From positions 1-64,000 of the forward strand of contig NZ_JAELTP010000012.1 of the NCBI RefSeq assembly GCF_016428915.1: a stretch of 64,000 nt of DNA, given 5' to 3'. Positions 43,885-54,875 of this stretch are shown here, piece by piece. How positions within the stretch are numbered: the stretch's first letter is position 1; the number at the start of each line of letters is the position of its first letter. Under the pieces are notes generated by a model. It saw only the letters and a program-made list of their open reading frames with translations, had not been told where the DNA came from and ran no database searches. The position numbers were made by a program, and so were the translations under genes. Source of the DNA: Pandoraea sp. ASV26 (GTDB lineage Bacteria; Pseudomonadota; Gammaproteobacteria; Burkholderiales; Burkholderiaceae).

Positions 43885-44946
43885 TTACGTGCGCTCGAAA
43901 GCGGCCGCGGCGCGGCCGAGGCGGTCGCCGACCGCCGCCCACTCGGGCGCATCCGGCAAACGCTCGAACAGGATGTGCGTGACGTTCGCACGATCGAGCC
44001 GGCGCAGCATCGCGTAAAGGTCGGTGGCAAGCGCGGCGGGCGTGGCCGGCAGCACGATCTTCAAGACATCGGCCGACGTCGCGGCGTCGGCCGGCAATGC
44101 CGCCAGCGTGGGCGCGAAGGCCACCACCGCAACACGCTCCCCGTCAGGACGCACGGCCAGCGCCGGTGCGAACTGACCGGCGTCGCAAAGATACAGCGGC
44201 GTGCGCGGTGCGTAATGCGCCTTGAGCGTGCCCGAGGCGCGCGGCGCATCACGGTCCTGCCCCGGCAGACGCGGCATCTCGCCCAGCACCTGCGCAATCT
44301 GCTCGGGCGTGATGTGCCCCGGACGCAGCAGCGCCGGGAAACCCCGCGACAAATCCACAATCGTCGATTCGATGCCCACGGCAGCCTCGCCCCCATCGAG
44401 CACATGCACGCTCACGCCAGGCAATCCGCCGAACTCGTCACGCACGTGCTGCGCGGCGGTCGGGCTCACCTGACCGAAACGATTGGCCGACGGTGCCGCC
44501 ACACCGCCCTGCCCGAGCGCGCCACGCTTGACTCGGGCAAACTCCCGCAGCAGCGCCTGCGCCACGGGGTGCGACGGGCAACGCAGCCCCACCGAGTCCT
44601 GTCCGCCAGAGACGGCATCGGGAATATGCGGTGCGCGCTTGAGAATCAGCGTGAGCGGGCCCGGCCAGAACGCGTCCATCAGCTTGCGCGCAGCAGGCGT
44701 GACGTCGTCGCTCCAGTAACCGGGGTCGCCTTCCGGGGAGAAGTGCACGATGACCGGATGATTCGCCGGACGGCCCTTCGCGGCGTAGATCGCCGCGACT
44801 GCCGCCGGATTCTGCGCGTCGCCGCCGAGACCGTAGACCGTCTCCGTCGGGAACGCGACCAGTTCACCGGCCGCAAGTTGCTCGGCCGCCTGCGTGATCG
44901 CGTCGGCCGGCGGCATGACGATGCGCGGCGCTTGGGGCGACGTCAT
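43885..44946 (-). CDS. L-threonylcarbamoyladenylate synthase (Sua5/YwlC)
   Basis: 353 residues, the long Sua5 form with a C-terminal Sua5 domain rather than the short TsaC form. It shows LAAGELVAFPTETVYGLGGDAQNPAAVAAIYAAKGRPANHPVIVHF, LRCPSHPVAQALL, GGVAAPSANRFGQVSPT and GESTIVDLSRG-like residues in VGIESTIVDLSRGFPALLRPGHIT. It makes threonylcarbamoyl-AMP for the t6A modification of tRNA. It begins 3 bases before purK ends and is the last gene of the purC-E-K-sua5 operon. Confidence 0.95.
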   Translation of the reverse strand: MTSPQAPRIVMPPADAITQAAEQLAAGELVAFPTETVYGLGGDAQNPAAVAAIYAAKGRPANHPVIVHFSPEGDPGYWSDDVTPAARKLMDAFWPGPLTLILKRAPHIPDAVSGGQDSVGLRCPSHPVAQALLREFARVKRGALGQGGVAAPSANRFGQVSPTAAQHVRDEFGGLPGVSVHVLDGGEAAVGIESTIVDLSRGFPALLRPGHITPEQIAQVLGEMPRLPGQDRDAPRASGTLKAHYAPRTPLYLCDAGQFAPALAVRPDGERVAVVAFAPTLAALPADAATSADVLKIVLPATPAALATDLYAMLRRLDRANVTHILFERLPDAPEWAAVGDRLGRAAAAFERT

Positions 44947-44949
44947 CGC

Positions 44950-46143
44950 TCAGTCTTCCAGAGGGATGTGGAGGCTCGCCGCCGCCGTCACGCACGCCTG
45001 ACGGGCTTCGTCCAACGATGCCCCGGCAAACGTGATGTGACCCATCTTGCGGCCCACGCGGGCTTCTTCCTTGCCGTAAAGATGCAGACGCGCCGACGGC
45101 AGCGCCGCCAGTTCGGCCCACGCGGGCGTGCGCGGCTGATCCTTGGCAACGCCGTCGAACCACACGTCGCCGAGCACGTTGAGCATCACGGCGGGCGAGT
45201 GCTGACGCGTGTCGCCGAGCGGCAGGCCGGCCATCGTACGCACCTGCTGTTCGAACTGGCTGGCAGCACACGCATCGATCGTGTAGTGACCGCTGTTGTG
45301 CGGACGCGGCGCCATTTCGTTCGCGACGAGCGAACCGTCCTTCAGAATGAAGAACTCGACGCACAGCACGCCCACGTAATCCATTTGCGACGCGATCTTC
45401 GTAGCCGCCGCGCGGGCAGCGTCGGCCACGGCCGGGTCTGCATCGGGTGCGGGCACGGTCGTGGTGGCGAGAATGCCGTCGATATGCACGTTCTGCGCGA
45501 GCGGATAGGTGACGACCGAGCCATCGGCGCCGCGTGCGCTGAGCACCGACACCTCGAAGGCCAGCGCCAGACGCTTTTCCAGCACGCACGGCACGCCGCC
45601 GAGCGCAGCGTAGGCCTCGCGGGCCTCGGCAACGGTGTTCACACGCACCTGCCCCTTGCCGTCGTAGCCCAGACGCGCCGTCTTCAGAATGCCCGGCAGC
45701 ACACTCTGGATCGCGGCGTCGCCGATGGCGGCGAACGCTTCGTTCGATTCGATGACCAGATGCGGGGCCACGGGCACGCCGCAGCTTTCGATGAAACGCT
45801 TTTCGGCGACCCGATCCTGCGCAATCGCGACGCAGCGCCCGGCGGGGCTCACGGTCGTGGAGGCGGCGAGGAAGTCGAGCGACTCGGCCGGCACGTTCTC
45901 GAACTCGGTCGACACGGCCGGACACAGCGCAGCCAGCTCGGCGAGTGCCGTCTCGTCACGATAGTCGGCAACGATCAGGCGGTCGGCGACGGCACCGGCC
46001 GGACAGCGCGGGTCGGGGTCCAGCACACAGACCCGGTAGCCCATCGATTGCGCGGCAAAACAGAACATGCGGCCGAGTTGGCCGCCGCCCAGCATGCCCA
46101 GCCATTGGCCGGGAAGGACAGGCGTAGCGGAGGCAGAATTCAT
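44950..46143 (-). CDS. purK: 5-(carboxyamino)imidazole ribonucleotide synthase
   Basis: 397 residues. ATP-grasp enzyme: [34 protein letters not shown] at the start, [47 protein letters not shown] and [18 protein letters not shown] near the end. It carboxylates aminoimidazole ribonucleotide with ATP and bicarbonate; PurE, encoded just upstream, then isomerises the product. Part of the minus-strand purine operon. Confidence 0.97.
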   Translation of the reverse strand: MNSASATPVLPGQWLGMLGGGQLGRMFCFAAQSMGYRVCVLDPDPRCPAGAVADRLIVADYRDETALAELAALCPAVSTEFENVPAESLDFLAASTTVSPAGRCVAIAQDRVAEKRFIESCGVPVAPHLVIESNEAFAAIGDAAIQSVLPGILKTARLGYDGKGQVRVNTVAEAREAYAALGGVPCVLEKRLALAFEVSVLSARGADGSVVTYPLAQNVHIDGILATTTVPAPDADPAVADAARAAATKIASQMDYVGVLCVEFFILKDGSLVANEMAPRPHNSGHYTIDACAASQFEQQVRTMAGLPLGDTRQHSPAVMLNVLGDVWFDGVAKDQPRTPAWAELAALPSARLHLYGKEEARVGRKMGHITFAGASLDEARQACVTAAASLHIPLED

Positions 46144-46184
46144 CTTCGTTGAGGCGCTGACAGTAGCGGGGACTTGCTTATGTT

Positions 46185-46691
46185 TTATAGCGCGGGCAGC
46201 GTCATGCCGCGTGCGGCTTCGGTCTGCTTCGCGCGGAAGGCTTCGAGTTTCTCGGCCAGCGTCTTGTCGTCGGCGGCCAGCATGGCGACCGCAAACAATG
46301 CCGCGTTGGCCGCCCCCGCCTCGCCGATGGCGAAGGTGGCGACCGGCACCCCCTTGGGCATCTGGACGATCGAGAGCAGCGAATCTTCGCCGCGCAGATA
46401 CTTGCTCGGCACCGGCACACCCAGCACCGGCACGGTCGTCTTGGCCGCGATCATGCCCGGCAGGTGGGCGGCACCGCCCGCCCCCGCGATGATCGCCACG
46501 AGACCGCGCTCGCGGGCGGCTTCAGCGTAGCGGAACATGTCGTCCGGCATGCGATGCGCCGAGACGACCTGGGCCTCGTAAGGCACCCCGAACTCGGCCA
46601 GAATCGCGGCCGCGTTCTTCATCACTTCCCAGTCCGAGTTGGACCCCATTACCACGCCAACGCGCGGGGCCACGGCTTGTTTCTCGCTCAT
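46185..46691 (-). CDS. purE: N5-CAIR mutase, PurE class I
   Basis: 168 residues, the whole protein being the PurE fold: [77 protein letters not shown] and [30 protein letters not shown]. It converts N5-CAIR to CAIR, the step after PurK. It starts 16 bases after the purC stop, with purK following after 41 bases. Confidence 0.97.
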   Translation of the reverse strand: MSEKQAVAPRVGVVMGSNSDWEVMKNAAAILAEFGVPYEAQVVSAHRMPDDMFRYAEAARERGLVAIIAGAGGAAHLPGMIAAKTTVPVLGVPVPSKYLRGEDSLLSIVQMPKGVPVATFAIGEAGAANAALFAVAMLAADDKTLAEKLEAFRAKQTEAARGMTLPAL

Positions 46692-46707
46692 GTCTTCAGT
46701 GTCCCGC

Positions 46708-47613
46708 TCAGGCCAGTTGCTGACCGGTCAGACGCTCGAGCGCCTCGCGGTACTTGGCGGCCGTCTTCTCGACGACTTCATCGGGCAGCTTCGGTGCGGG
46801 CGGCGTCTTGCCCCACGGCTGGGTTTCGAGCCAGTCACGCACGAATTGCTTGTCGAACGACGGCGGGTTGCTGCCCACGGCGTACGAATCGGCGGGCCAG
46901 AAACGCGACGAATCGGCCGTCAGCGCTTCGTCCATCAAGTGCAACTTGCCATCGTCGTCCAGACCGAATTCGAACTTCGTGTCGGCGATGATGATGCCGC
47001 GCGTGGCCGCATAGGCCGCCGCTTCCTTGTACAGACGAATCGAGATCTCGCGGATCTGCTCGGCCAGTTCACGGCCGATGCGGCTCACCATGTCGTCGAA
47101 GCTGATGTTCTCGTCGTGTTCGCCCAGTTCGGCCTTGGCCGCCGGGGTGAAGATCGGCTCGGGCAGTTGCTGCGCGTTTTGCAGACCGGCGGGCAGCTTC
47201 ACGCCGCACACGGCGCCCGTCGCCTGATAGTCCTTCCAGCCGCTGCCGGCCAGATAGCCGCGCACCACCGCTTCCACGAGAATCGGCTTGAGGCGCTTGA
47301 CGACGACCGCACGGCCGGCGACCTGCGCGGCTTCGTCGGCGGATACGACCGTCTCGGGCGCCACGCCCGTCAGGTGATTCGGCACGACGTGCGCAAGCTT
47401 GTCGAACCAGAAGTTGGCCATCTGGTTGAGCACACGGCCCTTGCCCGGAATCGGCTCGCCCATGATCACGTCGAACGCCGAGAGGCGGTCCGTCGTCACG
47501 ATCAGCAGCTTGTCGTCGCCAACGGCGTAGTTGTCGCGCACTTTGCCGCGCGAGAGCAGCGGCAGGCTCTTGAGAGAGGATTCGTACAGGGCGTTCAGAG
47601 CGGGGGTAGTCAC
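46708..47613 (-). CDS. purC: SAICAR synthase
   Basis: 301 residues from a GTG at 47613 (then [19 protein letters not shown]), the position at which related proteins begin; the frame reaches a TTG at 47640. It shows [71 protein letters not shown] and [13 protein letters not shown]. It joins CAIR and aspartate in purine synthesis. First gene of purC-purE-purK-sua5. Upstream, where relatives usually have fba, two unrelated genes intervene. Confidence 0.96.
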   Translation of the reverse strand: MTTPALNALYESSLKSLPLLSRGKVRDNYAVGDDKLLIVTTDRLSAFDVIMGEPIPGKGRVLNQMANFWFDKLAHVVPNHLTGVAPETVVSADEAAQVAGRAVVVKRLKPILVEAVVRGYLAGSGWKDYQATGAVCGVKLPAGLQNAQQLPEPIFTPAAKAELGEHDENISFDDMVSRIGRELAEQIREISIRLYKEAAAYAATRGIIIADTKFEFGLDDDGKLHLMDEALTADSSRFWPADSYAVGSNPPSFDKQFVRDWLETQPWGKTPPAPKLPDEVVEKTAAKYREALERLTGQQLA

Positions 47614-47860
47614 GGCGGGACCCAATGTCAGGAAGGGCAAAGGCGTAATTATACGCGCGTCGGGGGGCGATTCACGAAGATGTCGGCCCCCGACGTGCCA
47701 TCGGGCAGAATGCCGGCGCCCGCGCGTCGCCCCGGCCGGTTTCCGTTCCCGCCTCCGCTGCTGTCGCCGCCTCCCTCACCGCTGCCATCCCCGCAGGGCC
47801 TTGCCGTCGATCACGGGCACACGCTGGCGCGCCCCTCGCCGGGACTGCGAGGGAACTGAC

Positions 47861-49429
47861 TCACAGAACGCTGCGGCGGAACAGCGGTTCGAGCCGCGCC
47901 TTTTCGGTCTCGCTCACGAGCAGCGCAATGACCGGCGCGCGCGACACCGGATTCGACATGACGCGCGAACTCAGGCGACATTGCCGATACCAGTCGGCCA
48001 CCGACGCGGCATCGTAATACTTGTTGTCACAGGTCAGCCCTTCATTTTCGACGCTCACCAACCGGATCGCATCCGGATGGTCCGGCTCGATTTCCTCCTG
48101 TGAGATCCGATCGATATGGCCGTAGATGTATCCGGAGTTCAGGAACCGGACCGCGCGCTGAATATTGATCTCATCGCGAAGCCAGAGCAGCGCCGTGTTG
48201 GGCGGCAAACCGCCGGAGACGAGCGCCGGCGAAACGCAGGCGAAATTGTCTTCGAGAAGCGTTGCCAGTGCACTGCGTGCCGTGTTGCCGCCCAAGTTCT
48301 GGTCAGCACATTGATCGGCCGCCAATTCGGGCAGTCGCGCCTTGAGCAGGTGGATTTTTCGCTCCTGATCGAGGTCGCCGCGCCCGGGGTGGCGAAGGAC
48401 GTCGCGCAACCGGGCAAATTCGGCGATCAGATCGAAACTTCGGGCCGCCAGATTGATATGGTGGTCGCTGTATCTGGCGCGTTGGGCGACGACCGTCGCG
48501 CCCAGGCCATTGCGCAACTGCGCATTGCCCGCCTCCAGTTGCAGCGCCGCGCTGGCAATCACGGCGCACGGCCGGGCGACGCCGCTCTCCGAACACACGA
48601 GCGCGATTCTGCCCGGATTCTGTCGCATGAACTCGGCCACGCCGCGCCCGGCATGCCATAGCGTTTCACTGGAAATCTGGGCGTCAAAACGGTTCATGCC
48701 GGTGAATTCCATGAATTGCACATGGGCCAGCCCGCCCTGAAGCGGGACAAGTGACTCCACCGCTGACGAGGACGCGTCCCCACACCGGCGCGTCTCGGCA
48801 CCCAATGTGCTGCTGATATACCCGCTGAACGGCCGCTCACGATATCCCGAGCTCCCCGGCGAGCCCGACGGCGCGGCACCTCGTCTGCCATCTGCCATGG
48901 CCCCCGGCTCAACGCTGAAGATCGCCCCGATCTGCGGGTTAGCCTTGAGCATGCGGGTCAGCACCCTGCCTTCCCCGGGCGTGGCCCTGGGCCCGACGAT
49001 GAAACGGTGTCCGCCCAGCTCAACCAGTCCGAAGCGCGTGCATTTGCCATCGACACTGATTAGCGTCGCCGGGTTCACACCGTGATGCACCGCCCATTTC
49101 CGCGCCCCGAAAGAGGGGTGCCAGTTCTCTGGCAGCTCGTCACGTCCCCACAAGGGGATAGGCACCGGCTCAACGTCCGGGGGCAATGCCCCGTCGCGCC
49201 AGTCGGCGGCCATGCCCTTCATCGCCGCCGCACGGCCCGACGGCCCCGGCACCGGTTCAAGGGGGGCGGCAGCCGTCGGTGCGTTCGTCGGTCGCTTGCT
49301 GCCGCGACGGTTGGCAACGGAAGTCACCTCCCCCGCCAGCGAAGCATCACACGATGACGAGGGGGAATTTTCGTTAGAACCGGATATACCGAGGCAACGA
49401 CTGACAACTTTGGGAATGAAAACGGGCAT
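47861..49429 (-). CDS. U-box-like protein with phosphatase-like P-loop; possible effector
   Basis: 522 residues with a ggaga site before the ATG. Not a family I can name. The first 100 residues are Ser/Pro/Ala-rich and probably disordered. Residues about 120-175 and 235-345 resemble a dual-specificity phosphatase layout: possible general acid in RFDAQ (Asp249) and a P-loop-like ALVCSESGVARPCAVIASA (Cys279, Arg286), but with C-x6-R rather than C-x5-R. The C-terminus (about 455-515) resembles a U-box: LTCDNKYYDAASVADWYRQC and SNPVSRAPV. Eukaryote-type domains and a disordered N-terminus suggest a secreted effector; this is inference. Inserted between purC and fba. Confidence 0.7.
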   Translation of the reverse strand: MPVFIPKVVSRCLGISGSNENSPSSSCDASLAGEVTSVANRRGSKRPTNAPTAAAPLEPVPGPSGRAAAMKGMAADWRDGALPPDVEPVPIPLWGRDELPENWHPSFGARKWAVHHGVNPATLISVDGKCTRFGLVELGGHRFIVGPRATPGEGRVLTRMLKANPQIGAIFSVEPGAMADGRRGAAPSGSPGSSGYRERPFSGYISSTLGAETRRCGDASSSAVESLVPLQGGLAHVQFMEFTGMNRFDAQISSETLWHAGRGVAEFMRQNPGRIALVCSESGVARPCAVIASAALQLEAGNAQLRNGLGATVVAQRARYSDHHINLAARSFDLIAEFARLRDVLRHPGRGDLDQERKIHLLKARLPELAADQCADQNLGGNTARSALATLLEDNFACVSPALVSGGLPPNTALLWLRDEINIQRAVRFLNSGYIYGHIDRISQEEIEPDHPDAIRLVSVENEGLTCDNKYYDAASVADWYRQCRLSSRVMSNPVSRAPVIALLVSETEKARLEPLFRRSVL

Positions 49430-49647
49430 TGCAATCTCCGGATGCCTGGAAGCGGCGAGCTAATAAGCGGGGGGCTCAGGAGACTGCCACGCAGCCCGGC
49501 AGCAGACTTCGGGGATTGGCTCGATGGCTGTCGCTTTGCTTCGCCGCGCGCGCGTTCCGGTTCGGCCGCAGCCGGGTTTTCTCTGCCCCTCGACTTGCCC
49601 GGATGTTGCCTAGAATGGAAACGTTGACCCGAACCAAGGGGATTGCC

Positions 49648-50289
49648 GTGACGAACGCATCGAATCCGAAAGCCGTCCGGCAGTCGTACGCCGGCAGCGT
49701 TGCCGCGCAACGCCGTGGCGTCAGCCTGGGCGCCCGTCTAGGGGCCCGTCTGACGCTCGCCGCCGCCGTAGCGCTCGTCGGCCTGCCCGCGGTTGCGCAG
49801 ACCGCCACTCCCGGTGCGACACCGCCCGCGGCGTCTGCCCACGCACCGGCCCATCGGCCGGGCACGGCCCCTGCGCCGCCCGGCGGTCTGGCGTCTGCGG
49901 CCACGGCCAATAGCGCGGACCGGCCCGTTCTGCCCCGTCTGGTCGCCATCGCCCCCCCGGACAACGACGACGACATTCCGCGCTTCGCCTTATTTGCTGC
50001 CCGCGACATCGAGCAGTTGGGTCTGCAATTCCCGGTGCAAAACGGCGATGTCCCGATCGATACCGAGGTCATCATCACGATGAGCCTGCGCGACAGCGCG
50101 TCCACCCGGATGCGCGACTTTTCCCGCCAGCACATGAATGAACCGATGACGCTGATCGTCGACGGCGTGGAAATGCTCACCGCCACGATCCGCTCGGAGC
50201 TGAGCGGCAAGTTCCAGTTGCAGATGCCAAAAGAAAAGGCCCGGCTTCTGTTCCAGCGAGTGCTGGCCAAAGCCGGGCCTGCGACCTGA
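49648..50289 (+). CDS. Secreted protein with SecD P1-head-like domain
   Basis: 213 residues from a GTG at 49648, chosen for its aagggga site; an ATG at 49615 is in frame. A basic N-terminus leads to the signal sequence LTLAAAVALVGLPAVAQ, then a Pro/Ala/Thr-rich linker (about residues 50-95). The C-terminal 100 residues (IDTEVIITMSLRDSASTRMRDFSRQHMNEPMTLIVDGVEMLTATIRSEL) look like the head subdomain of the SecD/SecF periplasmic P1 domain, here without any membrane channel part. Function unknown. Divergent from the U-box-like gene. Confidence 0.72.
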   Translation: MTNASNPKAVRQSYAGSVAAQRRGVSLGARLGARLTLAAAVALVGLPAVAQTATPGATPPAASAHAPAHRPGTAPAPPGGLASAATANSADRPVLPRLVAIAPPDNDDDIPRFALFAARDIEQLGLQFPVQNGDVPIDTEVIITMSLRDSASTRMRDFSRQHMNEPMTLIVDGVEMLTATIRSELSGKFQLQMPKEKARLLFQRVLAKAGPAT

Positions 50290-50393
50290 GCGTCGTGGGC
50301 ATCTGACGGGGTTGGCCCCCCTTCAGCGCCACGCCGCCCGAGCCGGGCAGCAAGCCATGCGGAACAAGCCCGGCATGGCGATGATGCGTCTGC

Positions 50394-51458
50394 TTACTTC
50401 ACGATCTGAGCGAGATCGCCGCTCTTGTACTTCTCGGCCATCTTGTCGAGCGAGACCGGCTTGATCTTGGCGGCCTGACCTTCGCAACCGAACGACAGAT
50501 AGCGCGCCTTGCAAACCAGCTTCGCCGCTTCGCGGGCCGGCTTGAGGTAATCGCGCGGGTCGAACTTGCTCGGGTTTTCGAACAGATAGCGACGGATCGC
50601 GCCGGTCATGGCCAGACGGATATCGGTATCGATGTTGATCTTGCGCACGCCGTGCTTGATGCCTTCGACGATCTCTTCGACCGGCACGCCGTACGTTTCC
50701 TTCATGTCGCCGCCAAATTCGCGGATCTCGGCGAGCAGTTCTTGCGGCACCGACGACGAACCGTGCATCACCAGGTGGGTGTTCGGAATGCGGCGGTGAA
50801 TTTCCTTGATGCGGTCGATGGCGAGAATGTCGCCCGTCGGCTTGCGGCTGAACTTGTAGGCGCCGTGCGAAGTACCGATGGCGATGGCCAGCGCGTCGCA
50901 TTGCGTCTGATGCACGAAGTCGGCGGCCTGATCCGGATCGGTCAGCAGTTGTTCGCGGGTCATCGTGCCGTCGGCGCCGTGACCGTCTTCCTTGTCGCCC
51001 TTCATCGTTTCGAGCGAACCCAGCACACCCAGTTCGGCTTCCACCGTCACGCCGATGTAGTGCGAGAACTCGACCACCTTCTTCGACACTTCAACGTTGT
51101 ACTCGTAGCTGGCGACCGACTTGCCGTCGGCTTCGAGCGAGCCGTCCATCATTACGCTCGAGAAACCGCTCTTGATCGCGGCCATGCACACGGCCGGCGA
51201 TTGGCCGTGATCCTGGTGCATCACCACTGGAATGTGCGGATAGGCTTCCACGGCCGCCGAGATCAGGTGACGCAGGAACGCTTCGCCAGCGTACTTACGG
51301 GCACCGGCCGAGGCCTGCATGATGACCGGCGCGCCGACTTCGTCGGCGGCGGCCATGATGGCGGAAACCTGCTCCAGATTGTTGACGTTGAAGGCCGGCA
51401 GACCGTAGCCGTTTTCGGCGGCATGGTCGAGCAGCTGTCGCATAGAGACTAGGGGCAT
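50394..51458 (-). CDS. fba: Class II fructose-1,6-bisphosphate aldolase
   Basis: 354 residues with an aaggag site. [30 protein letters not shown], the zinc-ligand stretch [55 protein letters not shown] and [13 protein letters not shown] with a following [14 protein letters not shown]. Matches the Calvin-cycle-type class II aldolase of proteobacteria. It interconverts fructose-1,6-bisphosphate and two triose phosphates. Follows pyk and pgk on the same strand, a conserved glycolytic cluster. Confidence 0.97.
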   Translation of the reverse strand: MPLVSMRQLLDHAAENGYGLPAFNVNNLEQVSAIMAAADEVGAPVIMQASAGARKYAGEAFLRHLISAAVEAYPHIPVVMHQDHGQSPAVCMAAIKSGFSSVMMDGSLEADGKSVASYEYNVEVSKKVVEFSHYIGVTVEAELGVLGSLETMKGDKEDGHGADGTMTREQLLTDPDQAADFVHQTQCDALAIAIGTSHGAYKFSRKPTGDILAIDRIKEIHRRIPNTHLVMHGSSSVPQELLAEIREFGGDMKETYGVPVEEIVEGIKHGVRKINIDTDIRLAMTGAIRRYLFENPSKFDPRDYLKPAREAAKLVCKARYLSFGCEGQAAKIKPVSLDKMAEKYKSGDLAQIVK

Positions 51459-51592
51459 GATGTTCTCCTTGGAATCACAAAACTAAGCAAATCTTTCCTC
51501 GATCCAGAGGCGCCCCTCATGACGACGGCTCGCGCGCGGCGTGGCGTGTGCTTGTGCTCGCACGCCTCGCCGCACTCGCGCGGCCCCCTTCG

Positions 51593-53035
51593 TCATGCCT
51601 GGCCCACCTGGACGATCTTCAACGTATTGGTGCCGCCGGGTTGCCCCATCGGCTCGCCAACCGTCAGCACGATCGTGTCGCCGCGCTTGACCACCCCGCG
51701 CGCAAGCAGCAGTTGCTCGGCTTGCTTGAGCGCGTGATCGCGGTCGAGCGTGGAGTCGACACGCATGGCGTAGACGTTGCGGTACAGCGCCATCGTGCGA
51801 TGGCTGCCGAGCTGCGACGTCAGCGCAAAAATCGGTACGTGAATCCTGTGGCGGGACAGCCACAGCGCGGTCGAGCCCGACTCAGTCAGCGCCACGATCG
51901 CTTTCGCGCCAAGATGATACGCGGTAAACAGGGCACCAGCCGCAATCGTTTGGTCGATGCGCGTAAAAGTCTGATTGAGCCAGTCACGATCGAGCTCCAC
52001 CGTCTCGGAGCGTTCGGCTTCCACGCAGATCGCCGCCATCGTCTCGATCGTCTCGACCGGATACTTGCCCGCGGCACTCTCGGCCGAGAGCATGACGGCG
52101 TCGGTGCCGTCGAGCACGGCGTTGGCGACGTCCGACACCTCGGCGCGGGTCGGCACCGGGTTGTGGATCATCGACTCCATCATCTGCGTGGCCGTGATCG
52201 TGAGCTTGTTCATCTCGCGCGCGAGCTTGATCATGCGCTTTTGCAGCCCCGGCACCGCAGCGTTACCCACTTCAATGGCCAGATCGCCACGGGCGACCAT
52301 GATGCAGTCCGACGCCGCCAGAATTTCCTCCAGCGCCGGAATGGCCTCGGCACGCTCGATCTTGGCGATCATGCGCGGCTTGATGCCGTACGGCTCGCCC
52401 GCCACGTTCGCCAGACGGCGCGCCATTTCCATGTCGGTGGCGTTCTTCGGGAAGGAGACCGCGACGTAGTCGGCGCCCAGCGCCATCGCCGTCTTGATGT
52501 CTTCCATGTCCTTCGCCGTGAGCGCCGGTGCCGTGAGCCCGCCGCCCTGACGGTTGATGCCCTTGTTGTTCGACAGGTCGCCACCGACCTTCACGGTCGT
52601 GTGGATCTCGCTGCCCAGCACGCGATCGACGATCAGCACGATCAGACCGTCGTTGAGCAGCAGCACGTCGCCCGGACGCACGTCGCGCGGCAGTTCCTTG
52701 TAGTCCAGGCCGACGCGCTCGTCGTTGCCCAGTTCACAGTCGGCGTCCAGAATGAACTTGGCGCCGGCCTCGAGCACGGTCTTGCCGTTCTCGAACTTGC
52801 CGACGCGAATCTTCGGGCCCTGAAGGTCGGCCATGATGGCCACTTCGCGGCCGGCCGCCTTGGCGGCCGCGCGTACCATCTCGGCACGCTCGATGTGATC
52901 CTGCGCCTTGCCGTGCGAAAAATTCAGCCGGACAACGTCAACGCCTGCGGCGATCATGCGCGAGAGCACTTCCGGCGTGCTGGACGCCGGACCGATGGTG
53001 GCGACGATCTTGGTGGAGCGGTTCATTACATCCAT
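51593..53035 (-). CDS. pyk: Pyruvate kinase
   Basis: 480 residues from the ATG at 53035 ([28 protein letters not shown]); the frame opens at 53071 and an ATG at 53026 is also possible. It shows [17 protein letters not shown], the catalytic [35 protein letters not shown] and [37 protein letters not shown]. It converts phosphoenolpyruvate and ADP to pyruvate and ATP. Middle gene of pgk-pyk-fba. Confidence 0.97.
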   Translation of the reverse strand: MDVMNRSTKIVATIGPASSTPEVLSRMIAAGVDVVRLNFSHGKAQDHIERAEMVRAAAKAAGREVAIMADLQGPKIRVGKFENGKTVLEAGAKFILDADCELGNDERVGLDYKELPRDVRPGDVLLLNDGLIVLIVDRVLGSEIHTTVKVGGDLSNNKGINRQGGGLTAPALTAKDMEDIKTAMALGADYVAVSFPKNATDMEMARRLANVAGEPYGIKPRMIAKIERAEAIPALEEILAASDCIMVARGDLAIEVGNAAVPGLQKRMIKLAREMNKLTITATQMMESMIHNPVPTRAEVSDVANAVLDGTDAVMLSAESAAGKYPVETIETMAAICVEAERSETVELDRDWLNQTFTRIDQTIAAGALFTAYHLGAKAIVALTESGSTALWLSRHRIHVPIFALTSQLGSHRTMALYRNVYAMRVDSTLDRDHALKQAEQLLLARGVVKRGDTIVLTVGEPMGQPGGTNTLKIVQVGQA

Positions 53036-53259
53036 CTCTTCATCCTCTTTTGGTAACAGCGCGTTCGACATTGCTGGCGCTTAGAGGTTTGTAGCGCATT
53101 TAGGCCGCCGCAGGTTAACCAAAAAGTTCGTATTGTCCGTACGAAATCGTTTGATTCGATCTCTGACGTTCGCAATAAGACGGCCGAAACCGCCTATCGC
53201 CACGTGTTTCCGGACCGTCGAGTCGGCCTGCGAGCCCCGCTCCACCGGGTTCTGCGCAA

Positions 53260-54465
53260 TCAGCGCGCTTGTGCCGCGCGTTGTTGCAGCACGTCGACCG
53301 CCGGCAGCGTCTTGCCTTCGAGGAATTCGAGGAAGGCGCCGCCGCCGGTCGAGATATAGCTGACCTGATCGGCAATGCCGTACTTGGCAATGGCAGCGAG
53401 CGTGTCGCCGCCCCCGGCGATCGAGAACCCCTTGGCAGCGGCAATGGCGCGCGCCAGCGTCTCGGTACCGTGACCGAACTGGTCGAATTCGAACACCCCG
53501 ACCGGGCCGTTCCACACGACGGTGCCGGCGTGCGCCAGTTGTTCGGCGAGCGCGGCGGCCGTTTGCGGGCCGATGTCCAGGATCATGTCATCCGCGGCCA
53601 CGTCGGCGGCGGCCTTGACCGTCGCCTCGGCCGTGGCGCTGAATTCCTTGGCGCACACGACGTCCGTCGGAATCGGCACCGATGCGCCGCGAGCGGCCAT
53701 GGCGTCGATGATGGCGCGGGCTTCGGCGACCAGATCGGCTTCGGCAAGCGACTTGCCGATCGGCAGGCCGGCAGCCAGCATGAACGTGTTGGCGATGCCG
53801 CCGCCCACGATCAGTTGGTCAACCTTGTCGGCGAGCGTCTTCAGGATGGTGAGTTTGGTCGATACCTTGGAACCGGCCACGATGGCCACGAGCGGACGGG
53901 CCGGGGCGTTCAACGCCTTGCCGAGCGCTTCGAGTTCGGCGGCGAGCAACGGGCCCGCACAGGCGACCGGCGCGTACTTGGCGATGCCGTGCGTGGTGGC
54001 TTCGGCGCGGTGGGCGGTGCCGAACGCGTCGTTCACATACACGTCGCACAGCTTGGCCATCTTCTGCGCCAGTTCGTCGTTGTCCTTCTTCTCGCCCTTG
54101 TTGACGCGGCAGTTCTCGAGCAGCACGACCGAGCCGGGCGCCACGTCAAAGCCGCCGTCGACCCAGTCGGCGATCAGCTTGACGTCGCGGCCGAGCAGTT
54201 CCGACAGACGCTGCGCGACAGGCGCCAGCGAGTCGGCAGGCTTGAACTCACCTTCGGTCGGACGGCCCAGATGCGAAGTGACCATCACGGCAGCCCCGGC
54301 GTCGAGCGCCATCTGAATGGCCGGCACCGAGGCGCGAATACGCGTGTCTTCCGTGATACGGCCCTCGTCGTCTTGCGGCACGTTCAAATCGGCGCGGATG
54401 AAGACACGTTTGCCCGCAAGGCGGTCCTGAGCGATCAAATCGGAAAGACGTACGACGGAAGCCAT
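53260..54465 (-). CDS. pgk: Phosphoglycerate kinase
   Basis: 401 residues. [34 protein letters not shown] and [15 protein letters not shown] near the N-terminus; [41 protein letters not shown] in the middle; [16 protein letters not shown] and the nucleotide loop [38 protein letters not shown] at the C-terminus. It makes ATP from 1,3-bisphosphoglycerate. First gene of the glycolytic cluster; 224 bases lie between it and pyk, with no feature noticed. Confidence 0.98.
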   Translation of the reverse strand: MASVVRLSDLIAQDRLAGKRVFIRADLNVPQDDEGRITEDTRIRASVPAIQMALDAGAAVMVTSHLGRPTEGEFKPADSLAPVAQRLSELLGRDVKLIADWVDGGFDVAPGSVVLLENCRVNKGEKKDNDELAQKMAKLCDVYVNDAFGTAHRAEATTHGIAKYAPVACAGPLLAAELEALGKALNAPARPLVAIVAGSKVSTKLTILKTLADKVDQLIVGGGIANTFMLAAGLPIGKSLAEADLVAEARAIIDAMAARGASVPIPTDVVCAKEFSATAEATVKAAADVAADDMILDIGPQTAAALAEQLAHAGTVVWNGPVGVFEFDQFGHGTETLARAIAAAKGFSIAGGGDTLAAIAKYGIADQVSYISTGGGAFLEFLEGKTLPAVDVLQQRAAQAR

Positions 54466-54551
54466 GAGAATCCGGAATAAATGGTGGGAAAAACGTGCAT
54501 TTTAACTGATCCGACCGTCCGGTTGCCCATTTTGCGGCTTGGGGGTTCTGC

Positions 54552-54875
54552 CTACAGGAACAGGCGACCGAGTGTGTAGACGAGCATGCCGATGGCGATC
54601 ATCTCGATCATGTTGCGGCGCCAGACGAACCATCCCGTGGCCGCCACCGCCGCCGCCAGCTTGTGATTGCCCAGATGCAGCGCGAACTGATGATCGAGCA
54701 GCAGCACCTCCGGCACCACGATCACGGCAAGCGCCGCCGCCGGGGCGTAGCGCAGCGCGCGTTGCAGCCGCTGCGGCAGCGTCACCCTATCGCCCGCGAG
54801 CAGGAAGAAGGTCCGTGTGACGATGGTGATCGCCGTCATCGCCACGAAGGCGATCCAGATTTGCAGAGTGCTCAT
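54552..54875 (-). CDS. azlD: AzlD-type branched-chain amino acid exporter, small subunit
   Basis: 107 residues with three to four hydrophobic segments: IWIAFVAMTAITIVTRTFFLL, ALRYAPAAALAVIVVPEVLL and a C-terminal IEMIAIGMLVYTLGRLFL. TRTFF and the APAAAL segment are family features. It pairs with AzlC to export branched-chain amino acids. Start overlaps the azlC stop (ATGA). Confidence 0.93.
   Translation of the reverse strand: MSTLQIWIAFVAMTAITIVTRTFFLLAGDRVTLPQRLQRALRYAPAAALAVIVVPEVLLLDHQFALHLGNHKLAAAVAATGWFVWRRNMIEMIAIGMLVYTLGRLFL

Noticed and set aside
49540-49564. ttcg pair upstream of the SecD-head-like gene, similar to a type III secretion hrp box
   Set aside because: The spacing is 17 bases, while the known TTCG-N16-TTCG box needs 16, and it is on the strand of the SecD-head-like gene, not that of the U-box-like gene.
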